A stretch of 64,000 nt of DNA from Lunularia cruciata (GCA_948567375.1 OX419758.1:13335001-13399000); one strand, 5' to 3'; positions 33,248-46,369 are shown, counted from the stretch's first letter. Program-made: numbers and translations. Notes: generated by a model from the sequence alone, not told the origin.

Positions 33248-35944
33248 TGTAATACTATGAGGACAAGAGAAGAGAGAAAACACAAATTTCACACTCAAAC
33301 ATTTGATGCCCCAAAGGAGCACCTTCTCTTAATTATATAGACAAAAAGGATCTCCTCCAAGGAAGCTCCACCATAGGATCAGGCACACAGATAGGTGACA
33401 TGTCAGCAAGCTCCACCCTTGGATTACTTCTTTGGATGGGTGACATGTTGGTCGAGGTCCTATCTGGTTGGTCAAACAAGATTTGACCAGAGGGAATCTT
33501 TTAGGGAATCTTCTTGTAGGAATCTCAAAATCACATGAGTAAGGTACTGTTGGAAAGCTCTTGATGAGACAAACCAAGGGGGAAGTAAGGCCAACCTTTC
33601 CTCTATTGGGGGGGGGGGGGGAATCGACACATTTTTGAGGCCTAATTCATCCGTTTAGGCCTCCAAAATTGCCTCCAAAGATTTTAGGTATATTTTGGTT
33701 CCTACTCTATTAGTAGAAGTCCCCTTTTGGTGTTACCTCTTTCTAATCTGTTAAGTCTATCATGTGTAGTATCCTTCCAGATGTTACCAAACCAATTCTC
33801 ACCTTTAAATTATATGTCTAGCTGTTGGTTTTAAGGTTTTCAAGTTTATTTTGGTTTTTGCCCTATTAGTAGAAGTACTCTTTTGGTGATACTTCTATCT
33901 GATCTATTTTGACCATCATGTATAACATCATTCTAGATGTTACCAAACCAAATTCACATCTAGATCATATGGCTAGCTCTTGGTATTATAGACCTCCCTC
34001 CTTTTAAGACACAATGTCCTCGTTGTGCAGTTGTTGATCAAACGCTTGCACCAACACCGGTGCATGTGTCAAATTGGCAGCAAGCTCCTAGGTTGCTTCA
34101 TAAAGAGGGTAACCTTTCCACTGCACAAGATATTCCACCTGTGGATGGCAAAGTACCACCCATGCATTTTTAGAGAATACACTCCACTTCATATTCCTCT
34201 ATGCCATCAATGAATGTCGGACAAGGTCAAATGTCTTGTGTGGAATGACCCTGGCCTGATTGGGGAGCATATCTGCATAGTAGGAAGACATGGAACACTG
34301 GATGGATCTTCATGTGTGGTGGTAGCTCAAGGTGATATGCCACAACGGCGACTCGACAAAGAATTGAGAAAGGCCCAATAAAATGAGGTCTGAGCTTACA
34401 AAGTCCAACTAATGTGAGATTGGTTGTCGATAGCCACACTTGATCCCTAACATTGAACTCCATGTGCCTACGGTGTGCATCAGCATATTTCTTCTATCGA
34501 TTTTGCGCAATCTGCAATCTGTGCTTGGCGCTCTCCACACCTTGTTGGATTCTAGAAACAAATGTGTTGACTGCATCGACCTTGGTAGCCATTGGACGGA
34601 TCTTCATCAAGCTAGAACGTGTGAAAGGATGCTCACCATACATGAGGAAGAATAGAGTGACCTGGGTGGATGCATTCACTGAATTGTTGTAAGTGAATTC
34701 CACCAACGGGAGTGGAGTGTCCCACCTCTCTTGCTCTTTGAAGGTGAAGCCGCGTAACATGTCTTCAATCATGCGATTAGCCCGCTATGTTTGTCCATTT
34801 GTTTGTGGATGGTAAGCTATGGACATGGCCAACTTGGTTTGGAAGAAACCAAAGAGTGTGCACCAAAACAAACTGGTGAATTGAGTGTCTCTATCGGTGA
34901 TGAGTACTCTAGACAAACCATGGTGAGAGAAGACTGCATCTAGCTCATATTTGTTAGCACTCCTAAGCTCAGACCTCATTTTATTAAGCTTTTTCAATCC
35001 TACTTCAAATTGGCATTGTGGCCTATCATCTCAAGCTATTGCCACCCATGAAGATCCATCCAATGTTCCATGTTTCCTTACTATGTAGATATGCACTCTG
35101 ACCGCCCCACTTTCCTTCCGTACAAAAAGTTAGACCTTGTCTAACACTCATAGATAGCACAAAGGAATACAAAGTTGAACACATTCTCAAAAAATGCATT
35201 TTTGTACCTGCCATCCACATGTAGATTATCACATACAATGGAAGGGAACCCATTTATGAGGCAACATGGGAGCTACCAACTAATTTGACCCATGCACTAA
35301 TGCTAGTGAAACTTTTTTAGCAATAACTTCACAATGAGGACGTTGCATCTTAAAAGGGAGAGGTTTGTAATACCATTAGCTAGACATATTATCTAGTTGT
35401 GGAAATTGGCTTGGTAATATCTTGAGGGATATTATGTATGATGGCCTAAGTAGATTAGAAAAAAGTGTCACCAAAATAATATTTCCACTAATAAGGCAAA
35501 GGCCAAAACTTCAAAGCTAATTTTGGAGACCTAAACGGATGAATTAGGCATCAAAAAAATAGAAGATTACTCTCTCCTTTAGGATTTGAAGCTACACCTT
35601 TTCCCTCTTGTTTTTCTTGTCAAGATCTTTCTAGTAGTACCTCACCCATGTTGTTTTGAGCTTCCTACAAGAAGATTCCCTAAAGATTTCCTTTGGTCAA
35701 ATTTGTTTGGCCAACCAAATAAGACAAGGATCAACATGTCATCAATCCATGCAACTAATCTAAGACAACCTTAAATTAGGGCCAATATTTCACCAATCTA
35801 TGTATATGATCCAAGGGAGGAGCTCTCTTTGAGTGGATCTCTTTGCTATATAATAAAGACAAGGTGCTCCTTTGGGGCATCAAAGTATAGAGGGATGAAG
35901 CCTTGTTTTTCTCTTGGAATTTCTCATATCCTTGGAACATTACA
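33248..35944. mobile_element. Fold-back of two gypsy-2 (chromovirus) ends
   Basis: Left arm, minus strand: LTR 33248-33990 (743 bp, with the ~155-bp unit twice), purine tract, then integrase C-terminal and core pieces (34227-34997). Right arm, plus strand: integrase tail and chromodomain pieces from about 35010, purine tract AAAAGGGAGAGG (35352-35363), then LTR 35366-35944 (579 bp, unit once). About 65 bp at 34945-35010 between the arms are unassigned. Because the arms carry different LTR forms they come from two elements, not from one copied in inverse. Old, with many breaks. LINE-A2 lies to the left and minus-strand gypsy-1 to the right. Confidence 0.8.
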
Positions 35945-38900
35945 TAATGCATTATCAAAACTATACAATAAAACATCCAAGGTAAATAGAACAATCCCAC
36001 TTGTACTCCAAATCCGAGTGATTTTTTCTAGTATTGTGGTATCCTTTGCATAGGAATTCCTCTCCAATAAGCACTAGGACAAGTAACAAAACCACTCAAA
36101 GTTGATGCAATTGGTTCTTGACTATAATGAGCAAAGATTCCACTACTAAAGTGCACCGGTAGACAATATACACATCCCTTACTTGATTAAAAAATTGGCC
36201 TATAGGAAGTTGACTCCTCCCAATATTCAATATTGAAACCCATGGGGTATAACACTACTCAACCAACTAACACATCATATGTTATTGTCACAATAGCCTG
36301 AGCTCTCACCACAAAGCTATCAATTGGATGATTGGGTTGAATTTAAACATTGAGCTCCCCACATGTGATGTACTATGTAGAACCATCCCTAGAGATATTT
36401 AGATCTAAAATGGACACCTCTCTATATTGGTTTTCTGTAGCCCATGATCAACAACTACAACTTTCCCCAACATAAGGGGATGCACAACAAAGTCTAATAA
36501 GACCCTTTGTGGTGTATAGACTTTCCTTGTATAGAAAATCCTATTTTGGTTGTCCAATAGGACAACTCTAGATGTGAACCAAGCTTGCTCAAAGCTAAGT
36601 CTAGTTGGTAACTACTGTAACCTAGTTATTGCTTCTTGCCATAAACCAGTAGTCATTGGACAAAATCCTATGCCCTTCAACCAAGTCAGCTCCACAATCA
36701 ACCACCTCTATTCTAGAAGCAAGAACCACCTCAACCCTACTCTAACAAAGTGTGGCAGCTAGCCAAAACACTAGAGGTGAGTCAACTCCCAATATAAACA
36801 TATCACTAGTTGAGAACAAAGGGAAATGCATAACCAACTAAGCCCTCCTCAACTAGACTCAATCAATGTTATAGTAGGTGGTTGACCAATATCTAATATC
36901 TGATCTCCGTAACCACCTACCACACCTACACTAGGATGTGTGTGAGCTATGGATGTTGTTTATAGTACCTCAAGGAAGGTGAAAGACTGGAAATTCTAAC
37001 ATGTCTACCAAACTCTTTATGGATCCAAGTCCACTAATACTCCTTTAGGCTCTAGAGCATGTATTGCTCTCGTAGTCATTGCAAAAAATGCATCTACTTG
37101 TGCTACTTTTCACATTAAGTCTAACACCTTTATCACCAACACAAGAGGTGGAAGCCTCAATGCCTAAATCTGACCTCCTCTAAACTCTACCTTGGTAGCC
37201 AATCTTTTGTCCAATTGCTCGATATAAGTAGCCATGCCTTTATCAAAAGCAAGTGCAAGTACTAAGCCTCTACCAAGTGTATGTCCTCTACCACCATGTA
37301 ATATTCCGCGGATCAAAGAATCCCAAGAGAAACATAAGGTTTCATCCCTCAATACTTTGATGCCCCAAAGGAGCACATTGTCTTTATTATATAACAAGGA
37401 AGATACACTCAAAGTGAGATCTACTCTTGGATCATACACATGGATTGGTCTCATGTCAATAAGTTCTACCCTTAGATTAGTTGCATGGATTTGTAACATG
37501 TTGATGCTTGTCAAATTTGGTTGATAAAAAAAATTTGACTAGAGGGAATATTTGGAGAATATTCCTATAACAAGCTTAAAATAGTATGGGTGAGGTACCA
37601 TTGGAAAGCTCTCAATGAGATAAACAAGAGGAGAAGGCATAACTTTTTCTTCTAAAGGAAATCCCTAGCATTTTTTGAGGCCTAATTCATCTGTTTAGGC
37701 CTCTAAAATTGGCTTTGAAGTTTGCAAGATGTTTGTAGCCTTTGCTTTATTAGTACTCTTTTAGTGACATCTCTATCTGATCTACTTGGGCCATCATATA
37801 TAACATCTCTCAAGATATCACCAAACCAATTTCCACTTTTAGATAATATATCTAGCTTATGGTATTACATACTACCTCTACCACCTTGTCATCCATGACC
37901 TAGAGCTTCTTTACTACTTGCAATAATAGCCCTACCACTCCATAACTTTAGTTGGAGGTCAAAGCATTGGTCATTAATTTGACCAAATACATAATAATGG
38001 TCAAAATATCTCTAAGTTGGCTATGGTGCTCCAAAGGTACCATTTCCATTGCCCTAAGTGCACTTTCTCTTATGATGAAGTCCACTATAAGTCCAACAAG
38101 TAACACTACCACTCATTGACTACTACTAACCCAAAAATGAAGGGAATGGTTCAGCTACACTAGGCCTTCTATTTGTTCCATAAGATTTGGGTTGTCCATT
38201 ATGCCCTCAAAAGCTAATACAATGTGGTGCACTCTAAAAGAAGTAACAATGGTGGACAAGGTCTACCTACCAAATCCAAATGTCACCACCCTCCCCTCCA
38301 CCATATTGAGCTCAATGTGCTCAACTAAACTAAAGATCACTACCAAAGTATGTGAGGTAGCCTCCAACAACGTAGCATCATGTACTCTACATCACAACTC
38401 CATGTCCAAGATTCTATACCAAAACTAGATTGCTTGGGCATCAGTAAATCCTTGAGTGAAACTAATAAACCATCTCTTGCAAGTGTATGCCTTGTGTAGG
38501 CTCTTGAGCCTTTTATTGGAACTTTTACAAGCTCTTCAACTTGTAAGTCTGTACTCTTTGGTAGTTCCACCTTAAACACTAAAGAACTCCACCATGGGGT
38601 TAAAAATCCAATATTGTACCACCTCCTATAGTAATACATCCACTTTTAGTAGCACCATCTCCAACTAGTGCACCTCCATTGAATACACCAATGCTTCTAG
38701 AGCTAGAACTTGTAGGTATTGCCAATCTACCCATATGTATCAAGCTTGAAGTGGTGGAGATGTAGTTGAGAGACCAATAACGTTTCCATAGCTCAATCTC
38801 CTCCAAGTGAGCTCTCTTGAACTCATGGTAGTCATCCATTGGTAGACCTTCCAAGTGCTAAATAGCCCTTCTATGTTATGAATGGTGAAAACAAATTTTG

Positions 38901-38954
38901 GTTCTACATCTATTGCAAATCACACCAACTATTAAACTCTTGGATGAAGTCATA
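35945..38954 (-). mobile_element. gypsy-1 fragment, minus strand (gag side and protease)
   Basis: 35945-37296 is the reverse complement of about 16800 back to 15440 in the plus-strand gypsy-1, including the protease block. 37870-38954 continues on the gag side with frames at 38600-38854 and 38340-38639 that have no close counterpart in the plus-strand copy. The fragment is interrupted by a solo gypsy-2 LTR (37297-37869) and cut on the right by the complete gypsy-2. The pol 3' part and LTRs are absent. Fossil with many breaks. Confidence 0.75.
37297..37869 (-). repeat. Solo gypsy-2 LTR (short form) inside gypsy-1
   Basis: Starts TGTAATATTC and ends GGTATTACA when read on the plus strand, 573 bp, with the ~155-bp unit once. 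gypsy-1 sequence continues on both sides. The flanking 5-mers CACCA and TACTA differ by two C/T changes and may be an aged target duplication. Confidence 0.8.
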
Positions 38955-39687
38955 TGTAAGACTCCAAGGACAAGAGAAGAGAGAAAACACAGATTGTATA
39001 CTCAAACATCTGATGTCCCAAAGGAGCACCTTCTCTTTATTATATAGACAAAGAGGATCTCTTCCAAGGAAGCTACACCATAGGATTAGGGACACAGATA
39101 GATGACATGTCAGCAAGCTCCACCTTTGGATTACTTACTTTGATGGGTGACATGTCTGGTCTAGGTCCTATCTGGTTGGTCAAACAAGCTTTGACCGGAG
39201 GGAATCTTTTAGAGAATCTTCCTATAGGAATCTCAGAATCACGTAAGGTACTAATGGAAAGTTCTCGACAAGACAAAGCAAGGGGGATGGAAGGCCAGCC
39301 TTTCCTCCATTGGGGGGGGATCTGCACATTTTTGAGGCCTAATTATCCATTTAGGCCTCCAAAATTGCCTCCAAAGATTTCAAACATATTTTGGTTCCTA
39401 CTCTATTAGTAGAAGTCCCCTTTTGGTGATACCTCTTTCTGATCTGTTTAGTCCATCATGTGTAACATCCTTCCAGATGTTACCAAACCAATTCTCACCT
39501 TTAAATCATATGTCTAGCTATTGGTTCTAAGGTTCTCAAGTCTATTTTGGTTTCTGCCCTATTAGTAGAAGTACTCTTTTGGTGATACTTCTATCTGATC
39601 TATTTTGACCATCATGTATAACATCATTCTAGATGTTACCAAACCAAATTTCACATCTAGATCATATGGCTAGCTCTTGGTATTACA
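38955..39687 (-). repeat. gypsy-2 3' LTR (long form)
   Basis: Bounded by TGTAAGAC and GGTATTACA on the plus strand. It holds two copies of the ~155-bp unit and a G8 run (39312-39319). The run is G14, G10 and G7 in the other long-form LTRs at 33608, 45173 and 45993. Confidence 0.9.
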
Positions 39688-39700
39688 GACCTCTCTCCTT

Positions 39701-40783
39701 TTAAGACGCAACGTCCTCATTGTGCAATTGTTGCTCAAATGCTTGCACCAACACAAGTGCATGCGCCAAATTGGCAGCAGGCTCCCAGGTGGCTTCATAG
39801 AGGGGGTAACCTTTCCATTGTACTAGATAGTCCACATGCGGGTGGCAAGTACCACGTATGTGTTTTTGGAGAATCCGCTCTACTTCATATTCCTCTGTGC
39901 CATCAATGAGTGTCGGACAAGGTCGAATGTTTGGTGTGGAATGACCTTGGCCTGATTGGGGAGCATATTTGCATAGTAGGGAGACATGGAACACTGGATG
40001 GATCTTCATGTGTGGTGGTAGCTCAAGGTGATAGGCCACAACGCCGATGCAATGAAGAATCAAGAAAGGCCCAATAAAACGAGGTTTGAGCTTATGAGGT
40101 CCAACTAAGGTGAGGTTGGTTGTCAATAGCCACACTTGATCCCTAACATTGAACTCCATGTGCCGACGGTGTGCATCAGCATACTGCTTCTGTCAATTTT
40201 GCACAATCTGTGATCTGTGCTTGGCGCTCTCCACACCTTGTTGGATTCTAGAAACAAATGTGTTGACTGCATCGACCTTGGTAGCCATTGGACGGATCTT
40301 CATCAAGCTAGAAGGTGTGAAGGGATGCTCACCATACATGAGGAAGAACAGAGTGACCTGGGTGGATGCATTCACTGAATTGTTGTAAGCAAATTCCACC
40401 AAAGGGAGTAGGGTGTCCCACCTCTCTTGCTCTTCTAAGGTGAAGCCGCGTAACATGTCTTCAATCATGCAATTAGCCCGCTCTGTTTGGCCATTTTTTT
40501 GGGGGTGGTAAGCTGTGGACATGGCCAACTTGGTTTGGAAGAAACCAAAGAGTGTTTGCCAAAACAAGCTGGTGAATAGTGTGCCTCTATCGGTGATGAG
40601 TACTCTAGACAAGCCATGGTGAGTAAAGACTACATCTAAGTATAATTGAGCTAGTTGTGGAGCAGTCACCTCCTTGGTGGTAGGGCGTACATGAATCATT
40701 TTTCTGAGCCGGTCCACAAAGACCACAATGGAGTCAAACCCTGAGGTGGTCTTGGGTAATTCACAGACGAGATCCATACTCAC
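39701..40783 (-). pseudogene. gypsy-2 integrase and chromodomain (fossil)
   Basis: 40193-40783 holds the integrase core with SMDLVCELP, FVDRLRKMIHV, DRGTLFTSLFW and STAYHPQKNGQTERAN, giving the D, D and E positions in normal spacing. 39701-40159 holds the C-terminal part (FHVSLLCKYAP) followed by a chromodomain: EYEVERILQKH, VDYLVQWKGYP and EATWEPAANL. Chromodomains at this place define chromoviruses and help direct integration to marked chromatin. The zinc-binding N-terminal part lies at about 40850-41000. Confidence 0.85.
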
Positions 40784-41049
40784 TTGTTCCCAATGTTGGG
40801 TAGGAGTGGGGAGAGGTTAAAGGAGCCCTGCAAGAGCTTGATTAGAAGCTTTGTTCTGTTGGCAAAGTAGGCAGCTACGCACATAGTCCATCACGTCGTT
40901 GCTCATCTTGGGCCAATAGTAATGGCGCTTGACTGCATCCAAGGTCTTGTCCACTCCGACATGAGCTGCAATGGCAGAATCATGACATTCCGCTAGAATG
41001 GTGGTGCGTAATTCTAGGACATTTGGGATCCATAATCTGCCATCCTGAA

Positions 41050-42799
41050 AGGTGAGTCCTTTGGTACTAGTGACACCTTTGGATGATTGTGCTTCTACAA
41101 TCTATGGGTCAGTTTTTGTAGCAGCCAAAATCTCTTGCCAAAATTCAGGGTTAATCTTAATATCTACCACCAAGTTGTTCGCCATTGGCATGCGGGTGAA
41201 TGCATCTGCAAGTTGCTTCTTACCTTCCACATAGGTGATTGTCATGTTAAAGCATTGTCGCCACTCTGCCCACCAAATTTGGTGACGAGATAGATCCTTC
41301 TACGTCTCAAGGTAGACCAGAGGTTTGTGGTTTGTCTCTACTACAAATGCCTTCTTGCCCAAGTAGTGCTTCCAACGCTTGGTTGCTAGAACGATGGCCA
41401 GCTCTTCTCATTCTATGGTGTGGTAGTTGCGCTCTACTGGTAACAACTTTTGAGAGAAATATGCAATTGGATGCCATCCGTCATGCCACTCTTGTTGTAG
41501 AATTGCTCCTATTGCTACGCCTGATGCATCTGTAGCCAACTTGATTGGACGTTTTGGGTCATACCACTTCAAGATTGGTGCATGTAGCAAGGCAGACTTC
41601 AATTCTTGAAAGGCCAACTCTTGTGCAGTTCCCCATGTCCACTTCTTCCTCTTGCCAAGTAGTGCCGTTAAAGGCTGTGCAACCTTGGAGACGTCCTTGA
41701 TAAATCTACAATAGAATCCTGTCAATCCCAATAAGCTCTTAAGTTGAGTCTGATCTTCTAGAGCACTCCATTTTTGAATGACCTCTATTTTATCTGTCAA
41801 TACTTGAATGCCCTCTACACTTACTCAATGCCCCAAGTAGTCTACTTCGGACTTGCCAAACTCACACTTTGAGATTTTGGCGTACAATTGATTCTGTCTT
41901 AGAATCTGGAGGACCTCTTGTAGATGTTGTTTGTGTTCTGTCATCGTGCTACTGTATACTAAGATATCATCCAAGAAGACGATAACAGACTTATCCAAGT
42001 ATAGACGAAATATGTCATTCATTAGACTCATGAAAGTGGTAGGTGCATTGGTGAGGCCAAAAGGCATCACAAGATACTCAAAGTGGCCATACTTGGTTTG
42101 AATGGCAATTTTGTGCACATCCTCCTTTGCAATTCAGATTTGATTGTAACCACTCCGTAAGTCTAGTTTGGTGAAGTATCTCGCTCCATGGAGTTGATCA
42201 AACAGGTCATCCATGCGAGGTAAGGGGTATTTGTTCTTCACTGTTTGTTGATTGAAACCCCGATAGTCAATGCACATGCGCATTGTACCATCCTTCTTCT
42301 TCACAAACAAGACATGGGCCCCATATGGTGATACGCTAGGTTGGATGAACCCTTTCTGCAGCATCTCCTCAATTTGAGTCTTACACTCCTCCAACTCATG
42401 AGGTGATAGGCGATATGGGGCCTTACAAGGAGGCGTCTTCCCCGAAAGTGTCTCAATTTTGTGATCTACTTGCCTTTTTGGTGGTAATCCTGAGGGTAGA
42501 TCATCGGGAAAGACATCTTGAAACTCATCCACCACATCCTTCAATTTCTCAGGAATTTTTCCATCAAGTTGTGCACTCTTGACTTCTCTTATTAGACCCA
42601 TAAAACATCTATTGGTCTTATAGACAATTGCCGTCCCTATGACATATAGAGGTAGTTTTTGTTTGTGTGGTTTTTCTTTAACCCCAATGATTGACCATTG
42701 GTAGGTTCTCACGACTTTCTTCCTCCAATCCACCATAGGGTTGTGCTGCTCCATCCATGGTATGCCTAAAATTGCATCATAACGAGCTAACTGTATCAC
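41050..42799 (-). pseudogene. gypsy-2 reverse transcriptase and RNase H (fossil)
   Basis: 42134-42799 begins with the end of the protease ([14 protein letters not shown]) and runs into [45 protein letters not shown] and [14 protein letters not shown]. 41825-42118 continues with [12 protein letters not shown] and the motif C block [11 protein letters not shown]. 41408-41800 holds FLDD-downstream connection and RNase H (LLGLTGFYCRFIKD, TDASGVAIGAIL). A few breaks separate the frames. Confidence 0.9.
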
Positions 42800-44215
42800 T
42801 TGCCACTCAATTGCTTCCTGATATTCTCCTATAGAGAGGGTTACCCGTCTAGGTAATGATTCAATCCTCTCTGTTTGCCCATTTGGTAACTCTTATTCTT
42901 CACTTCCATCTCTCTCTAGATCTATTCCTAATCTTATTGCAACAGAGCGAGACAAGAAATTCTTTGTTACTCCCAGATCTATTAATACTTGCACTTGATT
43001 ACCTTCTAGGATTCCATTCACAACAATCAATTGTGAGGTTGCCTTTCGGGATCGTTGCGCATTCTTCTTCTTCCTTCCCTTGCTTCTCTACTTCCTTATT
43101 GAGCCAATAAGGCCGTGAGGTACATTTACTGGCAATCTTCATTTTCCGAAGAGATTTCCACCTCCTCCTCGTCAATGTGCCTCTCCATGTTGTTCAAAGA
43201 TTGCCTAAACGAGGGCCTCGGGCCTCTAGGGAAACGAGTGTGATAGTTGGTAGATATGTGCCCAATACGGCCACAATTGTAACAACGGCGTTGTTCTCCT
43301 CGAGTCCCTTCTCCTCTTGGGACTCCATCTCTTTGTTCTTCTACCCGTCCCCGCTCCCCTTGAAGTTGTCATTCTCCTCGATCTCGGAATCAAAGGTTGC
43401 CCAATTCCATTGGTACTGGTCCACCCATGTGTGGCATTTCTGCCCGATAATGTTGAGGTGGAGCTACTCCTTCACCTCCACCTAATGCTCTTGCTATTCA
43501 CTGTGCACAAGCTATGGCTTCAAATACCGTGCGAGGATTTTGCACCATGACTTCTTGGCAAATCCACTCTTTCAACCCTCGTTGAAATTGTCGAGAGCCT
43601 CTGCTAGACTCATGTCGGTAATTGCAACTTGTAGGTCCAGAAAAGCCTCCACATACTCTTGTACGCTATTCTTCTGTCTCAATCCCCATAGTCGGGTTCG
43701 AGCCATCTGCACATAATCCACCAATTGGAAATTCTTCAGCAGTCCTTCTTGCATTGTTGTCCATGTGACCTCCCTTCTCTCTGCCAACATGGATCGTTCT
43801 CAAGCATCATACCATGTGAGGGCTTTATCGGTCAAGTACCCACATGCAAACACGCCTACAGCATGCTTAGTGATCTCTGTTGAGAACAATCAAAATATCG
43901 ATTCATTCTCGAGATCCAATTTTCCACTACTCCCATTGAACGATGCTCCTTGTAAGGCTCGATGTTGCAGGTCTTCTTCATCCGGAGTAGCAATGTGGCT
44001 TCATCATTGATAGGGTTCGCAGGCACGGGTGCCTCTCCAAGTACTTCAATCGCAGGCATTGGGTTTTGAGATGGCTCTTCTTCTTGCATGGCTTGATCAT
44101 TCCTACGGATCTGCACTTGACTTTGTAATGTCTCCATGGTCATCTTAATCTCTCAAAATTCATTCAACATCCCTTGCATTCCTTGCACAAGCTCTTGCAA
44201 TTGCAGATCCATGGT
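42800..44215 (-). pseudogene. gypsy-2 gag, zinc knuckle and protease start (fossil)
   Basis: 43572-43790 matches the Retrotrans_gag fold (WTTMQEGLLKNFQ, RLWGLRQKNSVQEYVEAF). 43856-44143 is the upstream gag part. A CCHC-type zinc-knuckle-like segment CYNCGRIGH lies at about 43225-43290. The protease active-site region (VLIDLGV) lies near 42980. Gag forms the particle that packages element RNA. Confidence 0.75.
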
Positions 44216-44815
44216 TCCTGCAACACTCAATTGCTAATGTCTACTTCAATACAGAGTCAATATAATCACTCTGGAAGGCATACAAACTATCAGAACTACC
44301 ATTGGGACCTCAGAAGCTATCACTCATTGATAATACTCCTCACCAAAATTCCTAACCACAAAATCTCTAAACATCACTTTCGGCCTCACTACATAACGGA
44401 TTTCTACTTGAGTGTTGAAAGGGAGAAGATTTGGGACATTCATATCCATTATATCATAATATAATGTAGATTGTCAAATCCCACTCTCTATCATATATCA
44501 CCACAGGAAGAATCACCGGGTTTGGTGAGTTCATCACTCTGTCAATGAATTCTACACCAAAGTGATAAACTAGCAATACCCTCATCTACTCACATTGGAT
44601 GTACATAACCTTGATGTGGAATGGATTTGAGAATGGAAAGCTAGGTGTGGGAAATTGGCCTCCCGGTGCATCCATCCCATCCACTCTCTAAAGTCCTTCC
44701 TAAGTCTAGCAACTACCCTATGTTCTCCGCCTCAAATTACTTAGTTTCAATAGTTTGTGCTATTCCAGGAGGGGTAATCCACTCTCTTGGACTAAAACAC
44801 TTGCTCTAATACTAT

Positions 44816-45550
44816 TGTAATACTCCGAGGACAAGAGAAGAGAGAAAACACATATTGCATACTCAAACATCCGATGCTCCAAGAGAGCACCTTCTCTTTA
44901 TTATATACACAAAAAGGATTTCCTCCAAGGAAGCTACACCATAGGATTAGGGACACAGATAGGTGACATGTCAACAAGCTCCACCCTTGGATTACTTACT
45001 TGGGTGGGTGACATGTCTGGTCTAGGTCCTATCTGGTTGGTCAAACAAGCTTTGACCGGAGGGAATCTTTTAGGGAATCTTCTTGTAGGAATCTTAGAAT
45101 CACGTAAGGTACTGTTGGAAAGCTCTCGACAAGACAAAGCAAAGGGGACGGAAGGCTAGCCCTCCTCCACTTGGGGGGGGGGTCTGCACATTTTTGAGGC
45201 CTAATTCATCCGTTTAGGCCTCCGAAATTACCTTCAAAGATTTCAAGCATATTTCGGTTCCTACTCTATTAGTAGAAGTCCCCTTTTGGTGATACCTCTT
45301 TTTGATCTGTTTAGTCCATCATGTGTAACATCTTTCCAGATATTACCAAACCAATTCTCACCTTTAAATCATATGTCTAGCTATTGGTTCTAAGGTTCTC
45401 AAGTCTATTTTGGTTTCTGCACTATTAGTAGAAGTACTCTTTTGGTAATGCTTCTATCTGATCTATTCTGACCATCATGTATAACATCATTCTAGATGTT
45501 ATCAAACCAAATTTCACATCTAGATCATATGGCTAGCTCTTGGTATTACA
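44816..45550 (-). repeat. gypsy-2 5' LTR (long form)
   Basis: Bounded by TGTAATACTC and TATTACA on the plus strand, with two ~155-bp units. The primer-site-like sequence adjoins it at about 44798-44815. Confidence 0.9.
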
Positions 45551-45635
45551 TCATCAAACTCACTAGTACCCACTATACCAAAGTAGCACTTGGAGCCTTT
45601 GGAAGTACCATTAATATTGTCCATGTCTCACAATG

Positions 45636-46364
45636 CGTAATATTCTGATGATAGCAGAGAAACACAAAGAGGAAAAATACAAATTTCACACTCAAAAGTT
45701 CAATGTCCTAAGGGAGCACCTTCTCTTTATTATATAGCATAAGTGGATCTCCTCCAATGATGCTCCACCATAGGATTAGGTACATGGATAGGTGACCTAT
45801 TAGCAAGCTCCACCCTTATATTACTTGCTTGGATGGGTGACATGTTGATCTTTGTCCCATCTGGTTGATCAAATAGGCTTTGATCGGAGGGAATCTTCTT
45901 GTAAGAATCTCAAAATCACATGGGTGAGGTACCGTTGGAAAGCTCTTGGTGAGACAAACCATGGGGGAGGGAAGGTCAACCGATTCTTTGTTGGGGGGGA
46001 AAACTTGCACATTTTCAAGGCCTAATTCATCCATTCAGGCCTCTGAAATTGCCTCTGAAGTTTTCAGGCCTATTTTGGTTTCTGCCCTTTTAGTAGAAGT
46101 GATCATTTGGTGATACCTCTACCTGATCTACTTCATCCATTATGTGAACCATCCTTCTAGATATCACCAACCCAAATTCTACCTTTAGATCATATGTCTA
46201 GCTATTGATTTTTCAAGCATATTTTGGTTTCTAGCCTATTAGTAGAAGTACTCTTTTGGTGATACCTCTATCTGATCTACTTTGTCCATCATGTATAACA
46301 TTCCTCCAGATTTTACCAAACCAAATTTCATCTCTAGATCATATGTCTAACTATTGGTATTACA
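45636..46364 (-). repeat. Solo gypsy-2 LTR (long form) with target duplication
   Basis: A 729-bp LTR with no internal region, flanked by CAATG at 45631-45635 and CAATG at 46365-46369. A perfect 5-bp duplication shows a real insertion followed by LTR-LTR recombination. Confidence 0.9.
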
Positions 46365-46369
46365 CAATG

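Larger units (their letters stand above)
38955..45550 (-). mobile_element. gypsy-2: nearly complete chromovirus (Ty3/gypsy), minus strand
   Basis: A 6.6-kb element with both LTRs: 5' LTR 44816-45550 (735 bp) and 3' LTR 38955-39687 (733 bp), roughly 92-95% alike by eye, so probably a few million years old at usual plant rates. Next to the 5' LTR a site reading AGTATTAGAGCAAG resembles the initiator-tRNA-Met primer site. Order from 5': gag, zinc knuckle, protease, RT, RNase H, integrase, chromodomain, purine tract, 3' LTR. Frames are long but there are around six to ten breaks. Flanking 5-mers TCATA/TCATC are a near-match target duplication. It sits at the edge of the minus-strand gypsy-1 fragment. 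Confidence 0.9.

Noticed and set aside
33608-33621. G14 run as a possible quadruplex promoter element
   Set aside because: It is an LTR-internal homopolymer whose length varies between copies (7-14), best explained by slippage.
42856-43550. Plus-strand ORFs with Ser/Leu-rich, membrane-like sequence
   Set aside because: Antisense to gypsy-2 gag and protease; hydrophobicity is an effect of reading the opposite strand.
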